64,000 nucleotides of DNA from Halothece sp. PCC 7418 (GTDB lineage Bacteria; Cyanobacteriota; Cyanobacteriia; Cyanobacteriales; Rubidibacteraceae). Positions within the stretch are counted from its first letter, which is position 1. The number at the start of each line of letters is the position of its first letter. The translations under genes were made by a program, and so were the position numbers. The DNA lies in contig NC_019779.1 of the NCBI RefSeq assembly GCF_000317635.1, positions 2,170,001 through 2,234,000 on the forward strand, in the 5' to 3' direction. The notes beneath the pieces were generated by a model. That model made no database searches, was not told where the DNA came from, and saw nothing but the letters and a program-made list of their open reading frames with translations. Below are positions 28,545 through 36,460 of this stretch, in pieces.

Positions 28545-29801
28545 TCACTGAAAAAAAGCTCCCGGTGAACTACCCCAACCTGCGTTCATCGAGGTTGGGG
28601 CTTCGATACTCGTAGGGGAATGCCCAAACTTAACCTTACGACCAAGTTTAGGACTTCTATCCCCTCCTACCGCAGCCGTCCCCGTTCCAGAGACGGAAAG
28701 CATTCTGATTCCTTCTGCTCTAATGTTCTTAGATGCGTTCTCATCACGGTCATGGTGAGTTCCGCATTTAGGACAAGTCCATTCCCTTACTTCTAGGTCT
28801 AGACTTTCTAACTCATAATGGCAGTTTGAGCAGAGTTTGGAACTGGGAAACCATCTGTCAATCTCGACTAGAACTCCTCCTTTTTCTTTGAGCTTATAGT
28901 CTAAGAAGTTAACAAACATTCCCCAACTCACATCAGAAATTGCTTTTGCTAGTTTGTGGTTACGAACCATACCCTTGATGTTCAAATCTTCCACTACGAT
29001 TACCTGATTGTTATCCACAATTTTTCGGGATACCTTATGCAGATAGTCTTGGCGGGTATTGCTAACTCGTTCGTGTACCTTAGCGACTAGCTTTCTCGCT
29101 TTATTTCTTGATTGAGAACCCTTTTGCTTACGGGCTAACTTTTTTTGTTTACGCTTGAGATTTTTCTCATGTTTAGATAGATTTTTAGGGTTAGGAAACT
29201 TAGAGCATTTCTCGCCATCGTGAACAATGGCAAACTCTTTAATTCCTAAGTCAATTCCCGCTACCTTACCTTCTGTAACTGGGGTTGGCTTCTCCTGTTG
29301 AGTCTCAAACAACAAGGAAGCATAATACTTTCCAGTTGGTGTCCGACTAATAGTAACTGTCTTTAACTTCCCATCTTCAAATAGTCGATGAATCTTTGCT
29401 TTGACGAGTCCTTCCATCTTAGGAAGTCTCAGAGCTTTATTATCGACTATTTTGACGTGCTGAGGGAATTGGCAAGACTGTCTTTGATCAAAACTTTTGA
29501 ATCTCGGGTATCTTGCACGCCCTTCAAAAAAGTTCTTGTAAGCCTTGGTAAGGTTCAAGGTGGTAGCCTGCAAAACTTGAGCAGGACACTCTTTCAAGAA
29601 GGCAGTCTCTTCTTGACGTTTTAACGGAGGAAGATAAGCATTGAGAGCCGTTCGTCCCAAGCCTTTCCCTGTATCTTTATAATGCTGTTTGCATAAGGCT
29701 AGTGCATAATTCCACCAATATCTAGCACATCCCATCACTTGATTGAGTTGGGACTGCTGAGAAGGTGTTGGATATAGTCTAACCTTAATTGCTCGTAGCA
29801 T
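28545..29801 (-). CDS. tnpB: TnpB RNA-guided nuclease of an IS1341-like element
   Basis: 418 residues from the ATG at 29801 (MLRAIKVRLYP, the standard TnpB start); the frame to 29858 adds an unlikely leader. The RuvC-like acids are intact: D in AGIDLGIKEFAI, E in VIVVEDLNIKGM and D in HHDRDENASKN. The zinc ribbon is complete (CSNCH ... CPKCG). The C-terminal tail after KNIRAEG is low-complexity and overlaps the 3' hairpin, where the guide (omega) RNA of such elements is normally made. It is therefore probably an active nuclease, not a decayed copy. Mobilisation would need TnpA from elsewhere. Confidence 0.92.
   Translation of the reverse strand: MLRAIKVRLYPTPSQQSQLNQVMGCARYWWNYALALCKQHYKDTGKGLGRTALNAYLPPLKRQEETAFLKECPAQVLQATTLNLTKAYKNFFEGRARYPRFKSFDQRQSCQFPQHVKIVDNKALRLPKMEGLVKAKIHRLFEDGKLKTVTISRTPTGKYYASLLFETQQEKPTPVTEGKVAGIDLGIKEFAIVHDGEKCSKFPNPKNLSKHEKNLKRKQKKLARKQKGSQSRNKARKLVAKVHERVSNTRQDYLHKVSRKIVDNNQVIVVEDLNIKGMVRNHKLAKAISDVSWGMFVNFLDYKLKEKGGVLVEIDRWFPSSKLCSNCHYELESLDLEVREWTCPKCGTHHDRDENASKNIRAEGIRMLSVSGTGTAAVGGDRSPKLGRKVKFGHSPTSIEAPTSMNAGWGSSPGAFFQ
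28573..28600 (-). ncRNA. Candidate omega-RNA/right-end hairpin of the tnpB element
   Basis: A perfect 9-bp stem (CCCCAACCT / AGGTTGGGG, 10-nt loop) inside the end of tnpB, followed on the minus strand by TAGTTCACCGGGAGC. The position matches the 3' end of TnpB guide RNAs. This is inferred from location; the RNA itself is not shown. Confidence 0.45.
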
Positions 29802-29899
29802 AGCGGTAAATATAACGTAATCTATAATTATGATAAAGCAACAACCGAAGTTTGTCAATCCCTAATACTAGTTGATCGGACTTCGTTCTAAGTTCGCGC

Positions 29900-29997
29900 T
29901 TCACGCCCACCTACTTCGTTGAGGTGGGGGAATTCCCGCTTACGTCGTTCACCCCCACCTACTTCGTTGAGGTGGGGGAATTCCCGCTTACGTCGTT
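29900..29997. repeat. Two tandem 48-bp hairpin units flanking tnpB
   Basis: Two near-identical 48-bp units (29900-29949 and 29948-29997). Each has an imperfect palindrome CCCACCT-acttcgttg-AGGTGGG followed by GGAATTCCCGCTTACGTCGTT. They lie just downstream of the ocp stop and upstream of tnpB, so they are either the element's end structure or an ocp 3' hairpin duplicated on insertion. Confidence 0.8.
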
Positions 29998-30028
29998 AAA
30001 ATCAAATTGCTGCAATTAATCATTTGCT

Positions 30029-30988
30029 TTAACGAGCAAAGTTCATCAATTCCTTGGGAGAAGCGAGTAAATCGATCGCGACAAAGAAAATTTTATCGTT
30101 AGGATCAAGTAAGAAACGCCAAGCAATATTCATCCCCACTTTTGCCCCAAACCAAGGACTCTGCACCTTACCTGTGACTTTAATTTGAGTATAATTATCC
30201 TCTGCTGGTTCGGCTACACCTTTTTCGGGTAAGAGTTTCAGATTTTGACATTCTTGTTTAAAGAAGCGCAAAATCGAATCTTTGCCAATAATCGGACGCT
30301 GAAAAGGCGGTTGGAGTGCGCCATCAGGAAGGAACAACTCAATTAACGCATCAAAGTTATTGGCATTCATATTGTTCATATAAGCCAACACCGTAGGATT
30401 CGTAACCCCTTCAATGGTCACTTGCTCTTGTTTAGAGAGTTCTTTCGGAGGCTCAACGGCTTCGCTTACAGGCGTATAACTTCCCATTTTATTGGGATCA
30501 AACCCCATGTTGACCACACAATTCCGCAAGACTGTAATTTGCTGACCTGATTCTAAACTGCGAATGGCTTGTAAGACTGCGGATGCGTTAGCTGAAAGTT
30601 GATAGCCTTTAGGAATGGGAGCAACCACTCCTTCTTCCATCCATTGCCCCAGTTTATACCAGAAACCGAGTTTAATATTGGGCGACCAAGTGGCATAAGT
30701 CCGACAAACTTCTGTATCGGCTCGATTCGCTAAGTCGCACATGACTTGCGATTGCTCTTGGAAGCTCATTTGTCGAATCTGGTTGAGCGTTCGTTCTGCA
30801 AACTGCATACTAGCAGCACCAGGCGCTGCAATGGTAATGGTTTTACCCATTTCCAGATAAGCAAACCAAATTAAGGCTAACTGATCTTCTGCACTCAACT
30901 GCTCAAATCTTGCGATGGTTGCCGGAACCGCATCAGCAGCCAAGGTATTCGGGAAAATATTACGGGCTGAATCGATGGTAAATGGCAT
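30029..30988 (-). CDS. ocp: Orange carotenoid protein
   Basis: 319 residues, full length. The helical N-terminal domain (1-165) binds the keto-carotenoid and, in the red form, the phycobilisome core; the C-terminal NTF2-like domain (about 195-315) holds the switch. Y203 (LAYMNNMNANNFD) and W290 (MNIAWRF), which hydrogen-bond the carotenoid keto group, are present. So is R155 (VLRNC), which is needed for phycobilisome binding. Strong blue light activates it to dissipate energy from allophycocyanin, whose genes lie 5 kb away. frp lies downstream beyond the tnpB insertion. A short inverted repeat lies in its leader. Confidence 0.97.
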   Translation of the reverse strand: MPFTIDSARNIFPNTLAADAVPATIARFEQLSAEDQLALIWFAYLEMGKTITIAAPGAASMQFAERTLNQIRQMSFQEQSQVMCDLANRADTEVCRTYATWSPNIKLGFWYKLGQWMEEGVVAPIPKGYQLSANASAVLQAIRSLESGQQITVLRNCVVNMGFDPNKMGSYTPVSEAVEPPKELSKQEQVTIEGVTNPTVLAYMNNMNANNFDALIELFLPDGALQPPFQRPIIGKDSILRFFKQECQNLKLLPEKGVAEPAEDNYTQIKVTGKVQSPWFGAKVGMNIAWRFLLDPNDKIFFVAIDLLASPKELMNFAR

Positions 30989-31020
30989 GACTAAAACCCT
31001 TTCATCTAATGTTTTGGTAC

Positions 31021-31041
31021 TTCCCTACTTAAGCGAGGGAA
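31021..31041 (-). promoter_or_regulatory. Inverted repeat in the ocp leader
   Basis: TTCCCT-9 nt-AGGGAA, ending 33 bp upstream of the ocp start codon. It could be an operator or a leader hairpin; function unproven. Confidence 0.3.
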
Positions 31042-31157
31042 TGTAGCTGATAATACCAGTTCTCTCAAGTCACGCCTGTTGCTTGCCTTACCTTCCTCAT
31101 ACTTCTTTACACAATTCTCTTGTTTCTCATTAAATCTTTAACAAATAGCAGTTGATT

Positions 31158-31376
31158 TTAAAGAAGAGTAAAGGAATCAACCTCCAAAATTTCGCCAATC
31201 ATCGCGATACTCATTACATCATCCCGAATTCTTCCAGTTACTTCTGCTCGGTGTTGGGGTTGACGGAGATCAACGGGAGGGTTTCTTAATTCATAAGTTT
31301 TTCCGTCATCGGTAACTAAAGCCCACGCCCCAATTCCGACCTCTTTTTTTTCAATTCTTCCCGTGACTGTTATCAT
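31158..31376 (-). CDS. Small conserved-looking protein of unknown function
   Basis: 72 residues from the ATG at 31376 (MITVTGRIEKKEVGIGAWAL...). An ATG at 31421 would give 87 residues, but its first 15 codons translate a terminator hairpin, so I prefer the shorter form. The sequence is beta-rich with VTGRI repeated (residues 3-7 and about 45-49), suggestive of a small OB-like or SH3-like barrel. It has no membrane segment. No Shine-Dalgarno sequence precedes the ATG. It probably receives only read-through transcripts from the small gene upstream. Confidence 0.6.
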   Translation of the reverse strand: MITVTGRIEKKEVGIGAWALVTDDGKTYELRNPPVDLRQPQHRAEVTGRIRDDVMSIAMIGEILEVDSFTLL

Positions 31377-31409
31377 AAAAAATAAAATAAAGCCCGCTTC
31401 TGCAGGCTT
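31375..31409 (-). terminator. Rho-independent terminator
   Basis: On the minus strand, an 8-bp stem AAGCCTGC / GCGGGCTT with loop AGAA (31390-31409) is followed by TATTTTATTTTTT. It ends the small gene at 31446-31598 and abuts the start codon of the next gene. Confidence 0.8.
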
Positions 31410-31445
31410 GTTACTGCTCATAAAAGAAAGAATAGTCCCCCTAAA

Positions 31446-31598
31446 CTACCACTCTAGTTCGACATCATTGGACATAGGATCGCCAGAGTAGGGTTGCACT
31501 CCAACATCGGGATAAGCGTCATCGCTCGGGGAGAAAATGCGAGCAATTGCTTCGGCGAAAAAGGAGTTAATATTGTCCATAACTTTCATAATTCCCAT
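31446..31598 (-). CDS. Very small conserved-looking acidic protein
   Basis: 50 residues from the ATG at 31598, or 44 from the ATG at 31580. The upstream start has AGGGTGAAG at a workable distance. The sequence includes FFAEAIARIFSPSDDAYPDV followed by GVQPYSGDP. I recall short cyanobacterial proteins with an FSPSDD..YP..GVQPY pattern but cannot name one. It is followed by a strong rho-independent terminator, which supports its being a real transcription unit. Function unknown. Confidence 0.6.
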   Translation of the reverse strand: MGIMKVMDNINSFFAEAIARIFSPSDDAYPDVGVQPYSGDPMSNDVELEW

Positions 31599-31891
31599 AG
31601 TCTTCACCCTGAATTCGTCAAGTATTTATGCTCAGAAAAAAGGCGAAATCTCCACAGCAAATGTGGATCAACTGAATCAAACTTCCTTGCTTTTTCCCTT
31701 ACTTTTAGTATATTTCTCATTGCCTCTGATTGTGAGAAATATTAAGTGAGTCTAAACATTTTTTTGTATATGTTTGCAATCCAGCAAAACTTCTTATTTT
31801 GTGAGAAAAATACTTAATTTTGGTTCTTGGGAGACAAGAATTCTCCGTTTCGATTTAAGATGGAGGAGGCGGATTGTTAAGGAGAAAGAAA

Positions 31892-32272
31892 ATGGCAACC
31901 AGTCGCCGTGTGGCAAGGGTCGCCTCCCTCATTCAGCAGGAAGTGAGCCAAATGCTGATTAATGGTATAAAAGACGATCGCGTGGGTGCTGGGATGGTCA
32001 GCGTGACTGCGGTGGATGTTTCTAACGATCTCCAACACGCCAAAATCTTTGTCAGTATCTATGGAACGGAAGAAGCGAAAACGGAAACGATGGCGGGGTT
32101 AAAGTCTTCTACAGCTTTTGTCCGTCGTGAGTTAGGAAAACGGATTCGCTTACGGAGAACACCAGAAGTGGTGTTTCATGAAGATATGTCGTTAGAACTT
32201 GGCGATCGCACTTTGTCTTTAATTAACCAACTCAGTGCGAAACGTGGGGAAGAGGAGGACGAGGAAAGTTAA
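31892..32272 (+). CDS. rbfA: 30S ribosome-binding factor A
   Basis: 126 residues from the ATG at 31892, which has a good Shine-Dalgarno (AAGGAG, 7 nt upstream); the TTG at 31874 is rejected. The KH-like fold of RbfA is seen in [38 protein letters not shown] and [19 protein letters not shown]. It assists 16S rRNA 5' end maturation and cold adaptation. Its stop overlaps the nagZ start (TAATG), giving translational coupling. Confidence 0.94.
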   Translation: MATSRRVARVASLIQQEVSQMLINGIKDDRVGAGMVSVTAVDVSNDLQHAKIFVSIYGTEEAKTETMAGLKSSTAFVRRELGKRIRLRRTPEVVFHEDMSLELGDRTLSLINQLSAKRGEEEDEES

Positions 32273-33870
32273 TGTTTGCTCTTCCAGACGAGACAGAACT
32301 TTCCCTTGCTGAACAAATTGCCCAGATGATCGTCGTTCGCGCATCTGGGTATAGTTTTGATCATCAAATTCGTTTCCCGCAGTGGGAACCTTCTAACCAA
32401 GAGTTAGAACACTGGATTCGGGACTTAAAAGTCGGTGGGGTGATTTTACTGGGGGGAAGCGCGATCGAAATTGCACAACGGACTCATCAATTGCAAACTT
32501 GGTCAGAAATTCCCCTCTTGATGGCTGCTGATATTGAAGAAGGAGTGGGACAACGCTTTTCTGGCGCAACTTGGTTTCCGCCTCCGATGGCGTTGGGAGA
32601 AATTGCAAAAACCGATCTCTCTTTAGGGAAAGAGTATGCTCGGAAAATGGGGGAAGTAACCGCACAGGAAGCCTTAGCCCTTGGTCTAAATTGGGTGTTA
32701 GCCCCTGTGGTCGATGTGAACAATAATCCTGATAATCCTGTGATTAATGTGCGTTCGTTTGGGGAAAGCCCAGAGATGGTTCAGGAATTAACTCAAGGGT
32801 TTATTGCTGGCGCACAGACTTATCCCGTGTTAACCACAGCAAAACATTTTCCAGGACATGGAGATACCGCAACCGATTCCCATTTCAAGTTACCCGTGAT
32901 TGAGGTGGGAACAGACCGTTTAGAAGCAATCGAACTTCCTCCCTTTATCAGTGCGATTTCTCAAGGGGTGGATGCGGTGATGAGTGCTCATTTATTGGTT
33001 CGGTGTTGGGATGACACGCTTCCCGCTACCCTTTCTTCTACAATTCTCACGCAACAGTTACGGCTGAATTTAGGGTTTGAGGGCTTAATTGTTACGGATG
33101 CGCTGATTATGGGGGCGTTAAGTGAAATTGCTTCCCCCGAGGAAATTCCGATTCTTGCTATTGAGGCGGGTGCTGATATTATCTTAATGCCTGAAAATCC
33201 AGATCGCGCGATCGCTGCAATATTAGAAGCAGTCAACAATGGTCGTTTGTCTCCACAACGGATTAGTGCTTCTGTCGCCCGTATTGGGAAAGCAAAAGCA
33301 AAAATTAGCCATACCGAGAGAAAAGACATCCGCAGCGAGTTAGCCACACCGATTGCGTTAGAAACCACGCAAAATATTCTCAGGGCTTCTTTACGAACAC
33401 GGGGAGATTTACCGATCGCGCTTCCCCAAACCCCATCTCAAAATTTAGTGATTGTCGATGATTTACTCAGTTGTGATTTCTTAGACCGCACTCATCGCGC
33501 GATCGCGCTTCCGCAACAACTGGGCTATGAGTTACAACTCTTAGGACAAGCGCAAGTCTTCCCCGAACCGCCGAAAAATGCCCCGCAAACTCTGATCCAA
33601 CTGTTTACGCGAGGAAACCCCTTCCGAGGTGAATCAGGGCTAAATGAGGAAACAAAAGCCTTTCTGCAAGCCTTAATCAATCAGGGCGGTGTGCAAGGGG
33701 TGATCGTTTATGGCAGTCCTTATGTTTTAACGTGGTTAGAGGTTACTCTTCCAGAAACTATTCCTTATGTTTTCAGCTACGGACAAATGAGCGACAGTAG
33801 CGCGATCGCGCTTCAAAAGTTATTAGGGGATTTAGCGTTTTCTAAAACACAAGACCAATCTTTTCTTTAA
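32272..33870 (+). CDS. nagZ: Glycoside hydrolase family 3, NagZ-like beta-N-acetylhexosaminidase
   Basis: 532 residues. The GH3 TIM-barrel domain (about 1-350) has the NagZ general acid/base loop KHFPGHGDTATDSH and the nucleophile Asp in LIVTDALIMGAL. A further about 180-residue C-terminal domain exceeds the single-domain enzymes of proteobacteria and resembles the longer Gram-positive/cyanobacterial forms. No signal peptide is visible, so it is probably cytosolic and removes GlcNAc from recycled muropeptides. It is coupled to rbfA by a one-base overlap. Confidence 0.88.
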   Translation: MFALPDETELSLAEQIAQMIVVRASGYSFDHQIRFPQWEPSNQELEHWIRDLKVGGVILLGGSAIEIAQRTHQLQTWSEIPLLMAADIEEGVGQRFSGATWFPPPMALGEIAKTDLSLGKEYARKMGEVTAQEALALGLNWVLAPVVDVNNNPDNPVINVRSFGESPEMVQELTQGFIAGAQTYPVLTTAKHFPGHGDTATDSHFKLPVIEVGTDRLEAIELPPFISAISQGVDAVMSAHLLVRCWDDTLPATLSSTILTQQLRLNLGFEGLIVTDALIMGALSEIASPEEIPILAIEAGADIILMPENPDRAIAAILEAVNNGRLSPQRISASVARIGKAKAKISHTERKDIRSELATPIALETTQNILRASLRTRGDLPIALPQTPSQNLVIVDDLLSCDFLDRTHRAIALPQQLGYELQLLGQAQVFPEPPKNAPQTLIQLFTRGNPFRGESGLNEETKAFLQALINQGGVQGVIVYGSPYVLTWLEVTLPETIPYVFSYGQMSDSSAIALQKLLGDLAFSKTQDQSFL

Positions 33871-33898
33871 TTAGTCACTGGTCACTGATCACTGGTCA
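33871..33898. repeat. Heptamer repeats shared by two convergent gene ends
   Basis: GTCACTG/ATCACTG-type units lie between nagZ and the SSF-like gene; the TGA stop of the latter is part of the array. Confidence 0.65.
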
Positions 33899-35206
33899 TC
33901 CCATAGACTTTTTCGGAGCGAATAAAGCGGGTAAACTTTCTACCACTCGGCTACTGACCAAGCCTAAACTGCTAAAACCTAAGCCCATGGAGGAAATCGT
34001 CAGTTCAGGGGTATAAAGCCAAATCGCATCGGGCGCAAATAAACTGATGCCTAGAGTCACAATTGCTGCTACACCGCCAATCCCGAGGGCAAACCGAACG
34101 CTGGTTTGAGAAAAGACCATGATGCGCGATCGTTCTAATAAATAAGCAATAAAGGGAATCCAAACCACTGATAAATAAGTCGCATAGAAACAGACAATCA
34201 ACCCAACAATTTCTCCCCCTCTCAGAGCGATTCCAAGGGCGCATAACGCATTCAGACCAGCAAAAGCAATTTCATTTCGTTTTCGATTCTCTAAGTTCGT
34301 AATATCTAAACTCGCCTTCGTTTGAATACGGAGAATATTACTCCCTAAACCAAAAGCAGGGAACGCCAGAGAGGCAATAAAGATCATCCCTAAAGGTTGA
34401 GCCGTTCCTCCTCCCAACCAACCGAGAATATAGGGAATCACAGATTTTCCTGTAACTTCTGCGGGGATAATATTCGCTTCTTGGGCTGCTAAAACAATCG
34501 CCCCTGGGAGAAACGCTAAAGCAGCTAACACAAGTCCGCCAAGAATACAGCCCCAACAAGCAACACGCAGCGATCGCGCTCTCACTACAAACTGTTGACA
34601 TTTCATATCAATCAACACCAACAACACCGTTGAAAGCATTACACCGATTGTTTTAGGAGAAGCGGTTTCACTGACACGGGGCCAAAAATCTAGCACCATC
34701 TGACCGTAAATTGCGCCGTTATGCAATTGCCAGAGCGCACTTCCTAACACCAGTAAATTAAACAGGAGAAAGCCCCGAAACAGCCAACTTGCTCGTTCCA
34801 CAGGAAGCAAAGAGATGACAAAGAATAATCCCGTTACAGCAATCATCGTCGGTAACGTTGGAAAGCCCACAATCGTTAAAATCGCTGCGACGGAGATAAT
34901 CTGCACCGCTTCAATGCCAATCAAGGAAGTCCAAGACATGACACCAATACCAACTTTTAGCGGTTGACCATAACGCTCACCGAGAATTGTCCAAATCGGA
35001 TCAATATGACTCCAGTAAAAGGGAGCGAGTAACGCCAGCGCGATCGTTCCCAGCGCGATCGCGCTGGCGTATAAACTCCCTGTTACTCCCTCTGTAAAAG
35101 ACTGTTCTGCTGTTCCTAACACAAACCCTAATCCGTAGTGGGCTGAAACCATTAAGGTGGCTAGAGAAACAATTCCCAAATTCCGCGTTTTGCTCGCCGT
35201 TGTCAT
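33896..35206 (-). CDS. Sodium:solute symporter-like membrane protein
   Basis: 436 residues, about 11-12 hydrophobic spans. The N-terminus (SAHYGLGFVLGTAEQSFTEG) resembles the first helix and glycine-rich unwound loop of SSF transporters. The middle has GVMSWTSLIGIEAVQIISVA. It is shorter than the usual 480-550 residues, and no substrate-defining motif is recognised. It is transcribed alone and convergent with nagZ. An 18-bp perfect palindrome built on HIP1 (CCAGCGCGATCGCGCTGG) lies in its 5' third. The family call is tentative; the transporter call is firm. Confidence 0.55.
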   Translation of the reverse strand: MTTASKTRNLGIVSLATLMVSAHYGLGFVLGTAEQSFTEGVTGSLYASAIALGTIALALLAPFYWSHIDPIWTILGERYGQPLKVGIGVMSWTSLIGIEAVQIISVAAILTIVGFPTLPTMIAVTGLFFVISLLPVERASWLFRGFLLFNLLVLGSALWQLHNGAIYGQMVLDFWPRVSETASPKTIGVMLSTVLLVLIDMKCQQFVVRARSLRVACWGCILGGLVLAALAFLPGAIVLAAQEANIIPAEVTGKSVIPYILGWLGGGTAQPLGMIFIASLAFPAFGLGSNILRIQTKASLDITNLENRKRNEIAFAGLNALCALGIALRGGEIVGLIVCFYATYLSVVWIPFIAYLLERSRIMVFSQTSVRFALGIGGVAAIVTLGISLFAPDAIWLYTPELTISSMGLGFSSLGLVSSRVVESLPALFAPKKSMG

Positions 35207-35337
35207 TTTAGCTTTTGTGAGCGATGATTTTGTAGCTTACAATCGCTTATCTTATCAAGACTAGGGAACTTTCTGACCTCTGATTTCTTAAGGAATTGGG
35301 AAAATTTCAGCGCGATCTAATATGAAATACAAAAAAG

Positions 35338-35431
35338 TCTGCGACATACCTACTGCCCTTTCTAAGGAGGGAGAAGCTCTACGGCTTGGCTTTCAGCCTA
35401 CTTTGTGTAGCACTAGTTTATCGAAAGGGTA
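35338..35431. other. Structured intergenic segment of unknown role
   Basis: About 95 bp bounded by the inverted pair CCCTTTC (about 35357) and GAAAGGG (about 35423), with an inner GGCT...AGCC pair and CTAC/GTAG pairing. It lies between the apcC terminator and the SSF-like gene's promoter. It could be a small RNA or a decayed mobile hairpin; no ORF. Confidence 0.3.
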
Positions 35432-35437
35432 TAACTT

Positions 35438-35469
35438 TAAAAAAATCGAGACGTTCCCAAGAACGCCTC
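35438..35469 (-). terminator. Rho-independent terminator of the apc operon
   Basis: On the minus strand: 9-bp stem GAGGCGTTC / GAACGTCTC with loop TTGG (35448-35469), then a seven-T run. It lies 24 bp beyond the apcC stop. Confidence 0.9.
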
Positions 35470-35492
35470 AACGATTGAATTATCATCCAAAC

Positions 35493-35696
35493 TTAGCTTA
35501 AACCTGTATTAGTACCAGGCTTACCAGTAGCAAGTTGAACTTTAACAATTTTTCCGCCCATTTTCATAATGCGCTGTTGTTCAGTAAACCAGTTGTCGTA
35601 GGGAACAAGTTTGGTAAAGTAAGTATTTTGTAATTCTCTTTGAGTACGAATTCGAGTTTGACTCGGGACACAAGCGGTCACTTTAAACATTCTCAT
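35493..35696 (-). CDS. apcC: Allophycocyanin-associated core linker LC7.8
   Basis: 67 residues, the typical size. Sequence RMFKVTACVPSQTRIRTQRE followed by LQNTYFTKLVPYDNWFTEQQ is the CpcD-like linker fold of ApcC, which caps the ends of allophycocyanin core cylinders. It is the last gene of apcABC, separated from apcB by a 200 bp spacer with an 8-bp inverted pair, and closed by a strong terminator. Confidence 0.97.
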   Translation of the reverse strand: MRMFKVTACVPSQTRIRTQRELQNTYFTKLVPYDNWFTEQQRIMKMGGKIVKVQLATGKPGTNTGLS

Positions 35697-35751
35697 GGGT
35701 TATAAACTCCTGCTGCAAGATCTAAAAATTATGATTCCTTTAAACACACTT

Positions 35752-35857
35752 AGTTCGGGAGTAAGCCAGTCAATACTAGATCATTAAAACCTATCCCCTT
35801 TTTTGCTGGTTAGATAAGTCTTGAACCCCCTAGCACTCACTCGCCACTACCCGAACT
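35752..35857 (-). promoter_or_regulatory. Inverted repeat in the apcB-apcC spacer
   Basis: AGTTCGGG (35752-35759) and CCCGAACT (35850-35857) are perfect complements enclosing about 90 nt. They may form a long-range RNA stem affecting the ratio of apcAB to apcC transcripts, as intercistronic structures do in other phycobilisome operons. Unproven here. Confidence 0.35.
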
Positions 35858-35896
35858 GAAGTTATCATGGGTTTACCGTCTCAGGCGATTTTCGAG

Positions 35897-36382
35897 TTAG
35901 CTTAAGCCAGAGCAGATGTAGTCGAAGTAAACGCCCATTTCTTTACCTGCATCAGGACCGACGAGACCCGCCGTTACTTCTTTCATTGCTTGGATTGCTT
36001 GAACTGTCGCGTTAATGGGAACACCTAAAGAATTATAGGTTTCTTTTAAGCCATTGAGAACACGCTCATCGAGGATAGAAGGATCACCAGCAAGCATTGC
36101 ATAGGTGGAGTAGCGGAGATAGTAGTCTAAGTCGCGGATGCAAGCAGCATAACGACGAGTAGTGTACATATTACCGCCAGGACGAGTAATGTCAGAATAC
36201 AGTAAGGACTTTGCTACTGCTTCCTTAACAATGTTTGCTGCGTTGGCGCTGATGACATTAGCAGCACGAACACGGAGTTGACCAGTTTGGAAATAGCCTT
36301 TGAGCTTTTCCATTGCTGCATCATCAAGGTATTTTCCTTGTACGTCAGCAGAGTTAATAACGGAGGTAATTGCGTCTTGCAT
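35897..36382 (-). CDS. apcB: Allophycocyanin beta subunit
   Basis: 161 residues. The bilin-binding C81 is in [16 protein letters not shown], and N71, the methylated Asn, is in [10 protein letters not shown]. It pairs with ApcA to form the (alpha-beta)3 discs of the phycobilisome core, which pass energy to the terminal emitters and are the quenching site for orange carotenoid protein. It is 78 bp downstream of apcA in the same operon. Confidence 0.98.
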   Translation of the reverse strand: MQDAITSVINSADVQGKYLDDAAMEKLKGYFQTGQLRVRAANVISANAANIVKEAVAKSLLYSDITRPGGNMYTTRRYAACIRDLDYYLRYSTYAMLAGDPSILDERVLNGLKETYNSLGVPINATVQAIQAMKEVTAGLVGPDAGKEMGVYFDYICSGLS

Positions 36383-36460
36383 CGTTATTTTCCTTTCCTA
36401 AGTTCAGTTTATCGAGTGAGTCTAATTAATAAGTCAAGTGTGAGCCGTTCTTGAGAACGC

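Larger units (their letters stand above)
28545..29997 (-). mobile_element. IS200/IS605-group (IS1341-like) element with tnpB only
   Basis: A tnpB gene with a terminal hairpin overlapping its 3' end (28573-28600) and a pair of tandem hairpin units on the 5' side (29900-29997). No tnpA (Y1 transposase) is present. It sits between ocp and frp on the same strand as both. The exact ends are uncertain because this group makes no target duplication. Confidence 0.65.

Noticed and set aside
31494-31749. Two overlapping plus-strand ORFs of 83 and 70 residues
   Set aside because: They oppose the better-supported small gene with a terminator on the minus strand, have no Shine-Dalgarno and resemble no family.
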